Below, in pieces: positions 24,383 to 34,018 of a stretch of 64,000 nucleotides of DNA. The stretch covers positions 62,001 through 126,000 of the forward strand of contig NZ_FNJM01000002.1 in the NCBI RefSeq assembly GCF_900104115.1. Direction: 5' to 3'. Below the pieces are notes generated by a model. It was not told where the DNA came from and did no database searches. It worked only from the letters and a program-made list of their open reading frames with translations. This stretch comes from Clostridium gasigenes. GTDB lineage: Bacteria; Bacillota; Clostridia; Clostridiales; Clostridiaceae. Position 1 is the stretch's first letter. Each line of letters begins with the position of its first letter. Both the position numbers and the translations under genes were made by a program.

Positions 24383-25078
24383 TTAAAACAGATTTACTAT
24401 TTTACTATTTAATAAATGTATGATTTTTTTATTTATCAAAGGTTTTTCTAGTATGTTATTGCATGTATATTCAAGGTCTCCTAAACTCATTTCTATTTCC
24501 GACTGTACAAATTCCTCAAAATCCCAGCCTATAGTTTTTTTGATAAAGCTATAAATATCTTTACCCTGGTTGAAAAATTTAATGAATGCCTTGCTTTTTG
24601 GCTCTTCATTCCAATATTCATTAAAATCCACAACAAATTTATTTATGCCTAAAAGAATCTCTTCATTACTTTTATTCCATAAATACTCTAAATAGTAATA
24701 ATAAGATTCCATTTTTGTACTTCTGATACAATTACCATTATATTTATTTATTTCATTAACTACTATGCTAAAGTTGGAAATAGGAGTTAAAAATTCATTC
24801 TCTTTTTTATCAAATAAATTAAAATAGACAGTTGGAATGAATACATACTGTAAAAATCCCAAAAAACTATTTACATCAGGATATACAACCCAACCCATTT
24901 TTAAAATATCCTTTTCTAAATTAAAAATACCGGTGTATACTATAATAGATTTATCAGTTATATTATTATCTTCAAAATAACCTTGCCATAAATTATTATC
25001 ATTTATTATTTTATTTTCCCAATATAAATATTCTCCATAGCATTTTTTTATTTTATTTCCTTCTATTTCTTTATTCAT
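24383..25078 (-). CDS. Hypothetical cytosolic protein (231 aa)
   Basis: I do not recognise this protein. It has no signal peptide or clear membrane helix, is rich in aromatic and acidic residues, and has a Tyr run (ESYYYYLEYLW) near the middle. I start at the ATG at 25078, with AAGGAG 9 bases upstream; the frame is open further upstream to 25141. It lies 118 bp downstream of the S4 paralogue, from which it is separated by a weak hairpin (AGGGGA/TCCCCT, 25132-25149). Confidence 0.6.
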   Translation of the reverse strand: MNKEIEGNKIKKCYGEYLYWENKIINDNNLWQGYFEDNNITDKSIIVYTGIFNLEKDILKMGWVVYPDVNSFLGFLQYVFIPTVYFNLFDKKENEFLTPISNFSIVVNEINKYNGNCIRSTKMESYYYYLEYLWNKSNEEILLGINKFVVDFNEYWNEEPKSKAFIKFFNQGKDIYSFIKKTIGWDFEEFVQSEIEMSLGDLEYTCNNILEKPLINKKIIHLLNSKIVNLF

Positions 25079-25195
25079 GATGACCATCTCCTTAATACCA
25101 TATGTTTTATAAATTTTATCCGTATATATCAAAGGGGACATTCATCCCCTCTAATAAAAATACATTTATATAAGAGACGTCATTTTTAATATATG

Positions 25196-25792
25196 TTAAA
25201 GCTTTGAATAGTATTCAACAACTAAAACATCATTTATTTCTATTGGAATCTCTTCTCTTTCAGGATATCTTACTAATTTACCTGAAAAATCATTTTCACT
25301 TTTTTCTAAATAAGAATAGCTATTTAAGATGTTTGAAAGAAAATTTTCTTTAAATAGTTCATTTTTTTGTGATTTTTCTCTTAAGGAAACTACTTTCCCT
25401 ATGTTTACATTATAAGATGGTATATTAACTTTGCTCCCATTAACTAATATGTGTCCATGGACTACCATTTGTCTTGCTTGCCTTATTGATGATGCAAACC
25501 CTAATCTATAAACTATATTGTCTAATCTACACTCTAATTTCTTTATTAAAGCATATCCTGCCTTTTCATTTGAGTTTAATGCTTTTTTAGCATAGTTCTT
25601 AAATTGTTTTTCCATTACTCCATAATAAGCTCTTAACCTTTGCTTTTCTAATAGTTGCTTACCATAATCTGAAAGCTTTTTATCTGCTCTACATTGCCCA
25701 TTTCCAAAACGTTTCATTGCCTTTGGATTTCCTGTAACATTTAGTCCTAGCCTTCTACACTGTTTAAATCTAGGACCCATCATTTTTGCCAT
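25196..25792 (-). CDS. rpsD: Ribosomal protein S4 paralogue lacking zinc ligands
   Basis: This is an S4-type small-subunit ribosomal protein (198 residues) with the usual two parts: the N-terminal domain and the S4 RNA-binding domain, [20 protein letters not shown] with [11 protein letters not shown]. The N-terminus reads [12 protein letters not shown]. Of the four zinc cysteines known in zinc-binding S4 (C-x2-C, then two more), only one remains, so this is the cysteine-poor version. It is not in a ribosomal operon, so a main rpsD probably exists elsewhere. A perfect Fur-family box lies 80-95 bp upstream, suggesting metal control. AGGAG precedes the ATG at 25792. Confidence 0.9.
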   Translation of the reverse strand: MAKMMGPRFKQCRRLGLNVTGNPKAMKRFGNGQCRADKKLSDYGKQLLEKQRLRAYYGVMEKQFKNYAKKALNSNEKAGYALIKKLECRLDNIVYRLGFASSIRQARQMVVHGHILVNGSKVNIPSYNVNIGKVVSLREKSQKNELFKENFLSNILNSYSYLEKSENDFSGKLVRYPEREEIPIEINDVLVVEYYSKL

Positions 25793-25871
25793 AAATATCA
25801 TCTCCTAATAAGATTTGCCGCAATAATTTATGCCCTAAATTTATAGTAACATATTTTCTTATACTTGTAAA

Positions 25872-25894
25872 TGATAATGATTATCATAATTATC
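25872..25894 (-). promoter_or_regulatory. Fur-family operator upstream of the S4 paralogue
   Basis: TGATAATGATTATCA (25872-25886) is a perfect 7-1-7 inverted repeat, identical to the classic Bacillus Fur box. A further ATTATC hexamer at 25889-25894 extends it. Zur and PerR boxes differ by one or two bases per half, so the regulator could be Fur or Zur. Confidence 0.75.
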
Positions 25895-26001
25895 ATTGTT
25901 TTTAAATTAATATATTTTATTATACGAATTTGCCAAATAGGAAAAAAGAAACAATATACATGTAGATAATAACTAAATAGTTAAGGTATCTCCAAATAAA
26001 A

Positions 26002-26038
26002 AAATCCCTAAATAAGACTAAAACTTATTTAGGGATTT
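26002..26038. terminator. Terminator-like hairpin sharing the TCCCTAAATAAG stem
   Basis: The arms AAATCCCTAAATAAG (26002-26016) and CTTATTTAGGGATTT (26024-26038) are perfect. On the minus strand an A/T-rich tail follows. It lies between the M18 aminopeptidase stop and the S4 promoter. Confidence 0.7.
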
Positions 26039-26080
26039 CTATTTGTTTTATGATGCCTTATATAAGTCATCATAAAATGT

Positions 26081-26102
26081 AAAATATTACACCCCAGGGG
26101 TG
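26081..26102 (-). repeat. CACCCCAGGGGTG element, copy 3
   Basis: A 22-bp version of the element at 8686 and 11662, with A in place of T at the centre. It starts 10 bases past the stop of the M18 aminopeptidase gene. Confidence 0.65.
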
Positions 26103-26111
26103 CATTAAATA

Positions 26112-27407
26112 TTAAACATTGTAGAATTCTGTGAATGCTTTTATAGTATAAGTATTATCTTTAACTGCTGCAAGTTCTCTTATTGAGTGCATTCCAAGTA
26201 CTGGCGCTCCCATATCAATAACTGGTATTGTAAGGTTTGCAGCTGTTACTGGACCTATTGTTGTTCCACCTCTAACATCTGATCTATTAACAAATTTTTG
26301 GAATGGAACTCCTGCTTTTTTGCATACTTCTGTAAATATTGCAGCATTGAAACTATCTGTACTATAGCTTCCAGCAGCTGCTATTTTAAGAACAGGACCA
26401 CCTTCTAATACTGGTTTATTTGTTAAATCATGCTTTTCTGGTAAGTTTGGATGAACTGCATGAGCTAAATCTGCTGATATCATCACTGAGTTTGATAATG
26501 TTCTGTAGAAATCTTCTTTATCTTTTCCAAGAGCTAAAGTTATTCTTTCTAAAGTATGAATTAATAGGTTTGAACTAGCCCCTTGAGCTGTTAAGTTACC
26601 TATTTCTTCGTTATCTATACAAACCATAACCTTAGTTGCTTTATTTGATTTACTATCAACTAAAGCTTTAGTTCCTGCATAAACCATCCACATATCATCA
26701 AGTCTTGCTGAAGAAATTAATTCTTCGTTCATTCCTATTAAACAGCCTTTTTCATATTCATAAAGCGCTAAATCGAATCCTAAAATTTCTTCTGAGTTTA
26801 CATTTAGTTCTTCTGCTATTAACTTAAGTAGATGTCCATCTTTTTCAAATTTTTCATTAATTAAACCTAATAAAGGAAGTGTATCTTTTTGCTTGTTTAT
26901 AGCATATCCTTCATTAACTTCTCTATTCATATGAATTGCAAGGTTTGGAATTATCATTAAAGGTTTATTTATGTTAACAAGTTTCACTTCTGGTTTCAAA
27001 ACTGAAGCTCCTTTTAATGTAACCTTTCCTGCTATACTAAGTGGTCTATCATACCAAGTGTTTAGTATTGGTCCACCATATCCTTCTGTATTTAATTTTA
27101 AATATTTACCTTCTGTTGTCATTTCTGGGTTCGGTTTAATTCTAAACCCTGGAGTATCTGTATGTGCTCCTATAAGTCTGAATCCATCTTCTACTACATC
27201 TCCGTTCCCTACAACAAATGCTATAATTGCTGAATCATTTTTCACAGTGTAATATTTACCATCTTTTTTCAAATTCCATTTATCCGCTTCCTTAACTTCA
27301 CTAAATCCATTTGCATCAAGAAGCTGACGAACCTTAACAACCCCATGATAAGCTGATGGACTTTCATATATAAAATCCAATAATTCTAAAGCTGATTTTT
27401 TCTCCAT
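26112..27407 (-). CDS. M18-family aminopeptidase
   Basis: This 431-residue cytosolic zinc aminopeptidase releases N-terminal, often acidic, amino acids from peptides. Metal ligands are visible in RLIGAHTDTPGFRIKP (His), SARLDDMW (Asp), VCIDNEEIGN (two Glu) and SADLAHAVHPNLPEK (Asp). The C-terminal VIDMGAPVLGMHSIRELA holds the last His. The length fits the family. AGGAGG lies 8 bases before the ATG. A decayed second copy of its middle part lies at 30745-30868, between the two mprF genes. Confidence 0.92.
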   Translation of the reverse strand: MEKKSALELLDFIYESPSAYHGVVKVRQLLDANGFSEVKEADKWNLKKDGKYYTVKNDSAIIAFVVGNGDVVEDGFRLIGAHTDTPGFRIKPNPEMTTEGKYLKLNTEGYGGPILNTWYDRPLSIAGKVTLKGASVLKPEVKLVNINKPLMIIPNLAIHMNREVNEGYAINKQKDTLPLLGLINEKFEKDGHLLKLIAEELNVNSEEILGFDLALYEYEKGCLIGMNEELISSARLDDMWMVYAGTKALVDSKSNKATKVMVCIDNEEIGNLTAQGASSNLLIHTLERITLALGKDKEDFYRTLSNSVMISADLAHAVHPNLPEKHDLTNKPVLEGGPVLKIAAAGSYSTDSFNAAIFTEVCKKAGVPFQKFVNRSDVRGGTTIGPVTAANLTIPVIDMGAPVLGMHSIRELAAVKDNTYTIKAFTEFYNV

Positions 27408-27548
27408 TTTATATTCCTCCTAATGTTCTTTTATCCATATATATATATTGACTATTACTTATAACTTGTTATATTAAAAATTAAAGTACTAGTTTAATTA
27501 TATCATTTTCGATAATTAAAACAAATTTTTCTATCAGCAAATCACTTT

Positions 27549-30107
27549 TTATTTGATTAATTTATGTTTATCTGATGTTTTCTTAACTTTAGAAACTAAC
27601 AATATTGTCTGAATCATAGTAAATACAAGGGATGTATTTCTTCTATATGCCATATATCTATTCTCCCATGTATCTGCATATTTTTCTTTAAAACTCTTAA
27701 GACCTTTAAATGAATAAAAATGCTGTCCATGTAAATAAACTTGATATGCAACCTTTTCACTTACAAATGAATATTTAGATATCCCTACATTAGAGAGCGG
27801 CGCCATTCCCATATTAAATTTACTAAATCCATTTTCTTTACCATATTTAAATAAATTTACAAACATAAAATCCATAACTCCATTAAAGGGACATTTTGAA
27901 AATCGCATTAAATCAATAGATAACGTTTCATTATTATCATACATAGATATGATGTTAGCAAAGCCTTTTATTATACCCTCTTTATCCTTAATTAATGCTA
28001 ATTCTCCTCTATTTAAGTAATCTTCATCAAAGAATCCTATAGAAAACCCCTTTTCTTTTCTACCTCCAAGCCACTCATCTGATACACTTTTTATTTGCGC
28101 CATAACATCGCATGTAAATGGTGGACTAATAACAGAAAAAGTATATTCTTGCCTTTCTGCTCTTGTTACTGCATTTCTTATAGTTTTTCTTTTGCTACCA
28201 CTTAAGGTGAAATCATTTTTAATATCCACATTTGCATCTTCGCCTAATTTTATAAATTGATACCCAGTTGCATGAAGATAAGGTATCATACTACTATCTA
28301 TTGCAGAAAATACTGGTGTGTACCCATAACTATCAGCTAAATCATAAAATTCTTGTATAAAACTAAAGAATTTACTTTCATCTCCAACTGGATTTCCAAG
28401 TATAACAATTTTATCTGCATATATTTGGTACTGCAACATTACATCACTATCTTTGTTTATATACACAAACTTATCATTTAAAAATATATAATGACTTACT
28501 TGTGTTCCCTTATACTTTTCAAGAATTACTTTTACTCTATCCTCACATTCACTTAGTTCCATTCTAGGAAATTTATTAAACCTACTTAAATAATGTATTA
28601 CGCCTAAAAATATTAAAGCTGCAGTAAACCCAATAAAACTTATTAATAATATCCTAATTGCATGATGTCTCGTAAAGTTCTCATACTGTGAAACTATAGG
28701 AAATCTCTTTGTAAATCCCCTTAAGTTTACATAAGCTACTCTTAAATAAACTCCTTGAAAAAATAATAGTATTATAAGATCCTGTAACATCTTTCCCCAG
28801 GTCATTATAAAACTTTCTCTATAAAATCTCTTTTTACTAAACCACAATGTAATTGCAACTAAAGTTAAATAAGTTGCTTCTTCATAATCAATACCTTTTA
28901 ATAAAGATAATACAGCTCCAAGTATTACTAAAATTATTGTTAACTTATAAATTCTTTTAGATTTATAATTAATTGCCATAGAAACTGCAATTAATAAGAA
29001 TCCTATTATTATTGATAAATCTTGCGATATATGAATAACAGAGAAATTAAACATTTTACGCAATAATACTACTCTTTCAATTATCCCCGGAATAGCTTCT
29101 GATACTAATAAAACTGAACCCGCTAGTAAAACTAAAATTACTAAAATAAAGTGGAAAATTCTAGATATTACAGATTCTATAGTATCTCTTAAATCATTAT
29201 CAATATGTATATATAATTCATGTAGATACATAACTCCACCTATAATCAAAGGTACTATATAATAGCTAACACGATATAAAACTATAACTAATAATATTTT
29301 TTCTGATGGTACATTATATTTCTCAAGACCAATTAATAATATTAGATCAAATGTACCAATTCCACTTGGAACCATACTTATCATAGCTACAACAACTGCA
29401 CTAACAAATATAGGGAAAACCTCCCCTAGCGACACCCCACATCCAAGTACAACTAGTATTCCATAAATTAATCCTACTGTTGCTGTCCATTCGAATAATG
29501 ATATAAATATTATTTTAAATGTATATATTGTTTGACTTTTATTTTTATATTTGAAGTATTTGTATATTAAATATATAAGTATTATAGGTAAATACATTGC
29601 TAAGCAAACAATTGCTACTTTTACTAAATTTAACGGTTTTAAACTTTTAATATTAAATATAGTATAAATAAAACAAACTACGGAAAATCCTGTTAGGTTT
29701 AATGCAACATTTTTTAATACCGCTTTAACTAAAGCTTTCTTATCCTTAACATATTTTCCATAAAAATTACTTTTTAAAGCTATAGCTGAGGCTCCTCCAA
29801 GTCCAACTACACTAGATACAGAACTAGCTATCCAAGAATACTTGTATAGCTTTTTATTTTTCAACTTTATTCCAATATTCTTCTTTAATGCTAAATCATA
29901 AAGTGTAAGTGGGAAAAATGCAATTATTCCTAAAGTCAAAATAATTGCTATATGCCCTAACGTTAACTCACTTGCATATATAGCAAATGTATCCTTATTA
30001 AAATTACGTATAATACCACTAAATTCTTTAATTACTAGCCCTAAAACTATTAATATAAATATTATTTTTAACCATAATTTCATTTTATTATTTAATCTTA
30101 ATTTCAT
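27549..30107 (-). CDS. mprF: MprF-type aminoacyl-phosphatidylglycerol synthase/flippase (copy 1)
   Basis: MprF transfers an amino acid, usually lysine or alanine, from aminoacyl-tRNA to phosphatidylglycerol and flips the product to the outer leaflet, lowering sensitivity to cationic peptides. This 852-residue protein has the full layout: about 14 membrane helices (to residue ~510) with the flippase motif MVPSGIGTFDLILLIGL, then the cytosolic GNAT-like synthase. The synthase shows GNPVGDESKFF, SKRKTIRNAVTRAE, DEWLGGRKEKGFSIGFF and the conserved MRFSKCPFNGVMDFMF. The amino acid used cannot be told. The paralogue at 30898 is very similar, and the two are tandem copies. GGAGG precedes the ATG. 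Confidence 0.92.
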   Translation of the reverse strand: MKLRLNNKMKLWLKIIFILIVLGLVIKEFSGIIRNFNKDTFAIYASELTLGHIAIILTLGIIAFFPLTLYDLALKKNIGIKLKNKKLYKYSWIASSVSSVVGLGGASAIALKSNFYGKYVKDKKALVKAVLKNVALNLTGFSVVCFIYTIFNIKSLKPLNLVKVAIVCLAMYLPIILIYLIYKYFKYKNKSQTIYTFKIIFISLFEWTATVGLIYGILVVLGCGVSLGEVFPIFVSAVVVAMISMVPSGIGTFDLILLIGLEKYNVPSEKILLVIVLYRVSYYIVPLIIGGVMYLHELYIHIDNDLRDTIESVISRIFHFILVILVLLAGSVLLVSEAIPGIIERVVLLRKMFNFSVIHISQDLSIIIGFLLIAVSMAINYKSKRIYKLTIILVILGAVLSLLKGIDYEEATYLTLVAITLWFSKKRFYRESFIMTWGKMLQDLIILLFFQGVYLRVAYVNLRGFTKRFPIVSQYENFTRHHAIRILLISFIGFTAALIFLGVIHYLSRFNKFPRMELSECEDRVKVILEKYKGTQVSHYIFLNDKFVYINKDSDVMLQYQIYADKIVILGNPVGDESKFFSFIQEFYDLADSYGYTPVFSAIDSSMIPYLHATGYQFIKLGEDANVDIKNDFTLSGSKRKTIRNAVTRAERQEYTFSVISPPFTCDVMAQIKSVSDEWLGGRKEKGFSIGFFDEDYLNRGELALIKDKEGIIKGFANIISMYDNNETLSIDLMRFSKCPFNGVMDFMFVNLFKYGKENGFSKFNMGMAPLSNVGISKYSFVSEKVAYQVYLHGQHFYSFKGLKSFKEKYADTWENRYMAYRRNTSLVFTMIQTILLVSKVKKTSDKHKLIK

Positions 30108-30344
30108 GTTTTTCCTCCATTTTCGTTTTTTTCTAACTAATTATAATATCATTTACTATAATATATTCTAATTAACTCTCTTTCTTAAATTCACCTTAAT
30201 TTTCACCTAAATCATCTTCAAAAAAGTTTACTTAATATCAATTTCGTTAATACTTCTTAAATTAGTATATCCAATGTTACTAACCCTAAGCATTCGACAA
30301 TTTCAAATCATAAAATATATTATACATGTCTTATATATTTTATG

Positions 30345-30668
30345 ATTAATTTTTTTGTTGATAGGGTCGTTGAATCTATAGCTATTATTGCTGATACTTT
30401 CAATAATTTATCTGATGCTACCTCTTCTGTCATTACTATAGCCGGTTTTAAATTTGGGTTAGTGATTTACAAGAAATGATATTATGAAAATACACAATGT
30501 CATTGATAATGCAAAAAAGAAATATCAAAAAAACTTAATCTTCACTTAGTTATACACATGGATCCAATTTGTGTAGTTACAGCTGAAATTAAAGAAATTA
30601 AAACTTCTATAAAGGAAGTTCATTCTGATTATAATGGTGTTATAACTGTAGATTATGATTATATCTAA
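30345..30668 (+). pseudogene. Decayed copy of the CDF cation transporter gene
   Basis: Fragments match the intact gene at 34019-35197 in order. ESIAIIADTFNNLSDATSSV matches the second membrane helix. A short piece around TTACAAGAAATGATATTATG comes next. An IHNVIDNA-like piece then runs into a sequence matching HLVIHMDP. The end EIKTSIKEVHSDYNGVITVD is nearly identical, and the stop is at 30666. Large internal deletions and frame changes make it non-functional. It lies divergent from mprF copy 1, as the intact gene lies from copy 2. Confidence 0.85.
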
Positions 30669-30679
30669 ACTATATATAA

Positions 30680-30719
30680 AAGCTCCTATAAAATGACTTT
30701 AATCATCTTATAAGAGCTT
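30680..30719 (+). terminator. Hairpin after the decayed CDF copy
   Basis: The arms AAGCTC (30680-30685) and GAGCTT (30714-30719), with TATAA/TTATA inside, enclose a 16-nt loop. The inner 25 bp (TATAAAATGACTTTAATCAT and following bases) recurs at about 36722-36748, past the intact transporter and the GGDEF gene. This suggests it was part of the duplicated block. Confidence 0.6.
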
Positions 30720-30744
30720 ACTTATACTACTTTTTATTATTCCT

Positions 30745-30868
30745 TCCTATTCGACACGCTTTTTTATATTTATAAAGAGCTAAATCAAAGTCTAAAATTT
30801 CTTCTGTATTTGCATTTAATTCTTAGGCAATTAATTTAAAAACATATCCATTTTTTAGAATTTATTAT
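30745..30868 (-). pseudogene. Decayed fragment of the M18 aminopeptidase gene
   Basis: The minus-strand frame reads KNGYVFKLIA, a TAA stop, then ELNANTEEILDFDLALYKYK and KACRIGRN. The intact gene at 26112 has KDGHLLKLIAEELNVNSEEI, then LGFDLALYEYEKGCLIGMN, at the corresponding place. Everything else of the gene is missing here. It sits directly downstream of mprF copy 2, just as the intact aminopeptidase sits downstream of mprF copy 1. Confidence 0.85.
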
Positions 30869-30897
30869 TAATAAGTATTCAATCTTCATTGCCATAA

Positions 30898-33489
30898 TTA
30901 TTTATTTAATGATTTAGATTCTTTATTAAAACATATATAGTTAGTCTTTTTATCTGATGTCTTTTTAACTTTGGAAACTAATAATATTGTTTGAATCATA
31001 GTAAATATAAGGGATGTATTTCTTCTATATGCCATATATCTATTTTCCCATGTATCAGCATATTTTTCTTTGAATTTTTTTAATCCTTTAAACGAATAAA
31101 AATGTTGACCATGTAAATAAACTTGATATGCAACCTTTTCACTTGTAAATGAATATTTAGATATTCCTACATTAGAAAGTGGTGCCATTCCCATATTAAA
31201 CTTACTATAACCATTTTCTTTACCATATTTAAATAAATTTACAAACATAAAATCCATAACCCCATTAAAAGGACATTTCGAGAATCTCATTAAATCAATG
31301 GACAAGGTTTCTTTTTTATCATACATAGGTATTATATTAGCAAAGCCTTTTATTATACTATTTTTATCTTTAATTATTGCTATGTTTCCTCTGCTTAAAT
31401 AATCCTCATTAAAAAAACCTATAGAAAATCCTTTTTCTTTTCGGCCTCCAAGCCATTCATCTGATACACTTTTTATTTGCAAAATAAAATCTGGTGTAAA
31501 TGGTGGATGTACAACAGAAAAAGTATATTCTTGCTTTTCTGCTCTTGTTACTGCATTTCTTATAGTTTTTCTTTTACTACCTTCTAATGTAAAATCATTT
31601 CTAATATCCACATTTGCATCCTCACCTAACTTAATAAATTGATATCCTGTTGAATGAAGATAAGGTATCATGCTACTATCTATTGCAGTAAATACTGGAG
31701 TATATCCATAAGTATCAGCTAAATCATAAAATTCTTGTATAAATTCGAAGAACTTACTTTCATCTCCAACTGGATTTCCAAGTATAATAATTTTATCTGC
31801 ATACATCTGATACTGTAACATTACATCATTATCTTTATTTATATAAACAAATTTATCTTTTAAAAAAATATAATGGCTTACTTGTGTTCCCTTATACTTT
31901 TGAAAAATCGCTTTTACTTTATCTTCACATTCGCTTAGCTCCATTTTAGGGAACTTATTAAACTTACTTAAATAATGTAATATTCCTAAAAATGCTAAAG
32001 CTATACAAAATCCAACACAACTTATTACTAACACCCTAATTGTATGATGCCTAGTAAGTTTCCCACACTCTGCTAGTATAGAAAATCTCTTTGTTAATCC
32101 ATGTAAGCTTAAATATGCTACTGTTAAATAAACTCCTTGGAAAAATAATAATATTATAAAATCCCGTAGAATTCTTCCCCATGTCATTATAAATCCTTCT
32201 CTATAAAATCTCTTTTTACTAAGCAGCAGTGCAATTGCAACTAATGTTAAATAAATAGCTTCCTCATAATCAAAGCCTTTTATTAAAGATAATACTGCTC
32301 CAAGTACTACTAAAATTATTGTTAATTTATAAATCTTTTTAGATTTATAAATAATTGCCATAGAAACTGCAATTAATAAGAATCCTATTATTATTGATAA
32401 ATCCTTAGATATATAAATAATAGAGAAATCAAATATTTTATGTACTAGCGCTATTCTTCTAAATATACCTGGAACTGCTTCTGATAATAATAATACTGAA
32501 CCTGCTAATAAAACTAAACATATTAATAAAAAATGAAAAATATTAGCTGTTATAGCTTCTATAGTATTTCTTAAATCATCATCAATCTTTTTATATGATT
32601 CATGTAAATACATAACTGCACCTATAATCAAAGGTACTAAATAATAGCTAAATCGATATAAAACTATAGCTAATAATACTTTTTCTGATGGTACATTGTA
32701 TTTCTCAAGACCTATTAATAATGTTAAATCAAATGTTCCAATTCCACTTGGAACCATACTTATCATAGCTACAACAACTGCACTAACAAATATAGGAAAA
32801 ATTTCGAATAGTGATACTCCACATCCAAGTACAACTAATATTCCATAAATTAATGTTACTGTAGTTATCCATTCTGATAATGATATAAATATTATTTTAA
32901 ATGTATATATTGTTTCTTCTTTATCTTTATATTTAAAGTATTTGTATATTAAATATATAACTAATATAGGTAAATACATTCCTATAAAAACAATTGCTAC
33001 CTTTATTAAATTTAACTGTTTCAAACTTTGAACATTAAAGATCGTGTACACAAAACAAACCATGGAGAATCCTGTTAAGTTTAATGCAACATTTTTTGAT
33101 ATTTCTTTAACTAAAACATTCTTATCTTTAACATGCTTTCCATAAAAATGACTTTTTAAAGCTATAGCTGACGCTCCCCCAAACCCAACCATGCTAGATA
33201 CGGAACTTGCTATCCAAGAATACTTGTATAGCTTTTTACTTTTTAACTTTATTTTAATCTTCTTCTTTAATACTAAATCGTAAAATGTAAGTGGTACAAA
33301 TGAAATTAATCCTAAAGCTAAAACAATTACTATATCCCAAAATGTTAACTCACTTGCATACATAGAAAATGTATTACTATTAAAACTACCTATAATACCG
33401 CTAAATTCTTTAACTACTATTCCCAAAACTATTAATATAAATATTACTTTTAACCATAACTTTATTTTATTATTTAACCTTAATTTCAT
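30898..33489 (-). CDS. mprF: MprF-type aminoacyl-phosphatidylglycerol synthase/flippase (copy 2)
   Basis: This second 863-residue MprF is collinear with copy 1 and shares most residues, including MVPSGIGTFDLTLLIGL in the flippase part and KRKTIRNAVTRAEKQEY and MRFSKCPFNGVMDFMF in the synthase part. Its C-terminus carries about 12 extra residues (YICFNKESKSLNK). The upstream region also matches that of copy 1 (30158-30205 against 33649-33696). It may use a different aminoacyl-tRNA, since some clostridia have lysyl and alanyl versions, but the high similarity speaks for recent duplication. GGAGG precedes the ATG. Confidence 0.92.
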   Translation of the reverse strand: MKLRLNNKIKLWLKVIFILIVLGIVVKEFSGIIGSFNSNTFSMYASELTFWDIVIVLALGLISFVPLTFYDLVLKKKIKIKLKSKKLYKYSWIASSVSSMVGFGGASAIALKSHFYGKHVKDKNVLVKEISKNVALNLTGFSMVCFVYTIFNVQSLKQLNLIKVAIVFIGMYLPILVIYLIYKYFKYKDKEETIYTFKIIFISLSEWITTVTLIYGILVVLGCGVSLFEIFPIFVSAVVVAMISMVPSGIGTFDLTLLIGLEKYNVPSEKVLLAIVLYRFSYYLVPLIIGAVMYLHESYKKIDDDLRNTIEAITANIFHFLLICLVLLAGSVLLLSEAVPGIFRRIALVHKIFDFSIIYISKDLSIIIGFLLIAVSMAIIYKSKKIYKLTIILVVLGAVLSLIKGFDYEEAIYLTLVAIALLLSKKRFYREGFIMTWGRILRDFIILLFFQGVYLTVAYLSLHGLTKRFSILAECGKLTRHHTIRVLVISCVGFCIALAFLGILHYLSKFNKFPKMELSECEDKVKAIFQKYKGTQVSHYIFLKDKFVYINKDNDVMLQYQMYADKIIILGNPVGDESKFFEFIQEFYDLADTYGYTPVFTAIDSSMIPYLHSTGYQFIKLGEDANVDIRNDFTLEGSKRKTIRNAVTRAEKQEYTFSVVHPPFTPDFILQIKSVSDEWLGGRKEKGFSIGFFNEDYLSRGNIAIIKDKNSIIKGFANIIPMYDKKETLSIDLMRFSKCPFNGVMDFMFVNLFKYGKENGYSKFNMGMAPLSNVGISKYSFTSEKVAYQVYLHGQHFYSFKGLKKFKEKYADTWENRYMAYRRNTSLIFTMIQTILLVSKVKKTSDKKTNYICFNKESKSLNK

Positions 33490-33728
33490 ATTTTTCCTCC
33501 ATTTTCATTTTCTAACTTAATTATAACATCATTTGCCATACACTTTTTTAAGTTCACCCTATAACATATTAAATATTAAGAAACAAATAATTAATAACAA
33601 GGTTTATATCTATTATAAATCAAGTAATATAGCCATTCATTAGTATAATATATTCTAATTAACTCTCTTTCTTAAATTTACCTTAATTTTTCCTTAAGGG
33701 TTCTGAAAAAGTTTACTTATTTCAATTA

Positions 33729-33774
33729 ATACCTTAAGTATTAGTATGTCCAATATTACTAATACTTAAGGTAT
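33729..33774. promoter_or_regulatory. 18-bp-arm hairpin between mprF copy 2 and the CDF gene
   Basis: The arms ATACCTTAAGTATTAGTA (33729-33746) and TACTAATACTTAAGGTAT (33757-33774) are perfect. A degenerate version lies at 30250-30292 in the matching place upstream of mprF copy 1. It is 240 bp from either gene and could be a terminator for antisense transcripts or a control element. The rest of the 33490-34018 gap shows promoter-like AT-rich DNA only. Confidence 0.55.
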
Positions 33775-34018
33775 CTTTCGTATATCATAAGAATCTTTGA
33801 ATTATTATTTTCTTTCAATTCCTTAAATATTTAACAATTCCAAATAATATCACTACATATTATACTATATTTTACATGTATTATGCATTTTGTTTATTTT
33901 ATAATTAATAAAATTTGATTAAATAATTATTTTGAAGTAAAATCATTATTTATACTCTAAAATTAGAATGATTTATTAGTTAATTCCATATAATACTTAT
34001 ATAAATAGGAGGATTTTT

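Noticed and set aside
8718-26102. Chromosomal integron or transposon explaining the gene-cassette look of the accessory stretch
   Set aside because: No integrase, attC-like long palindromes or transposase remnants other than the Rpn piece were found.
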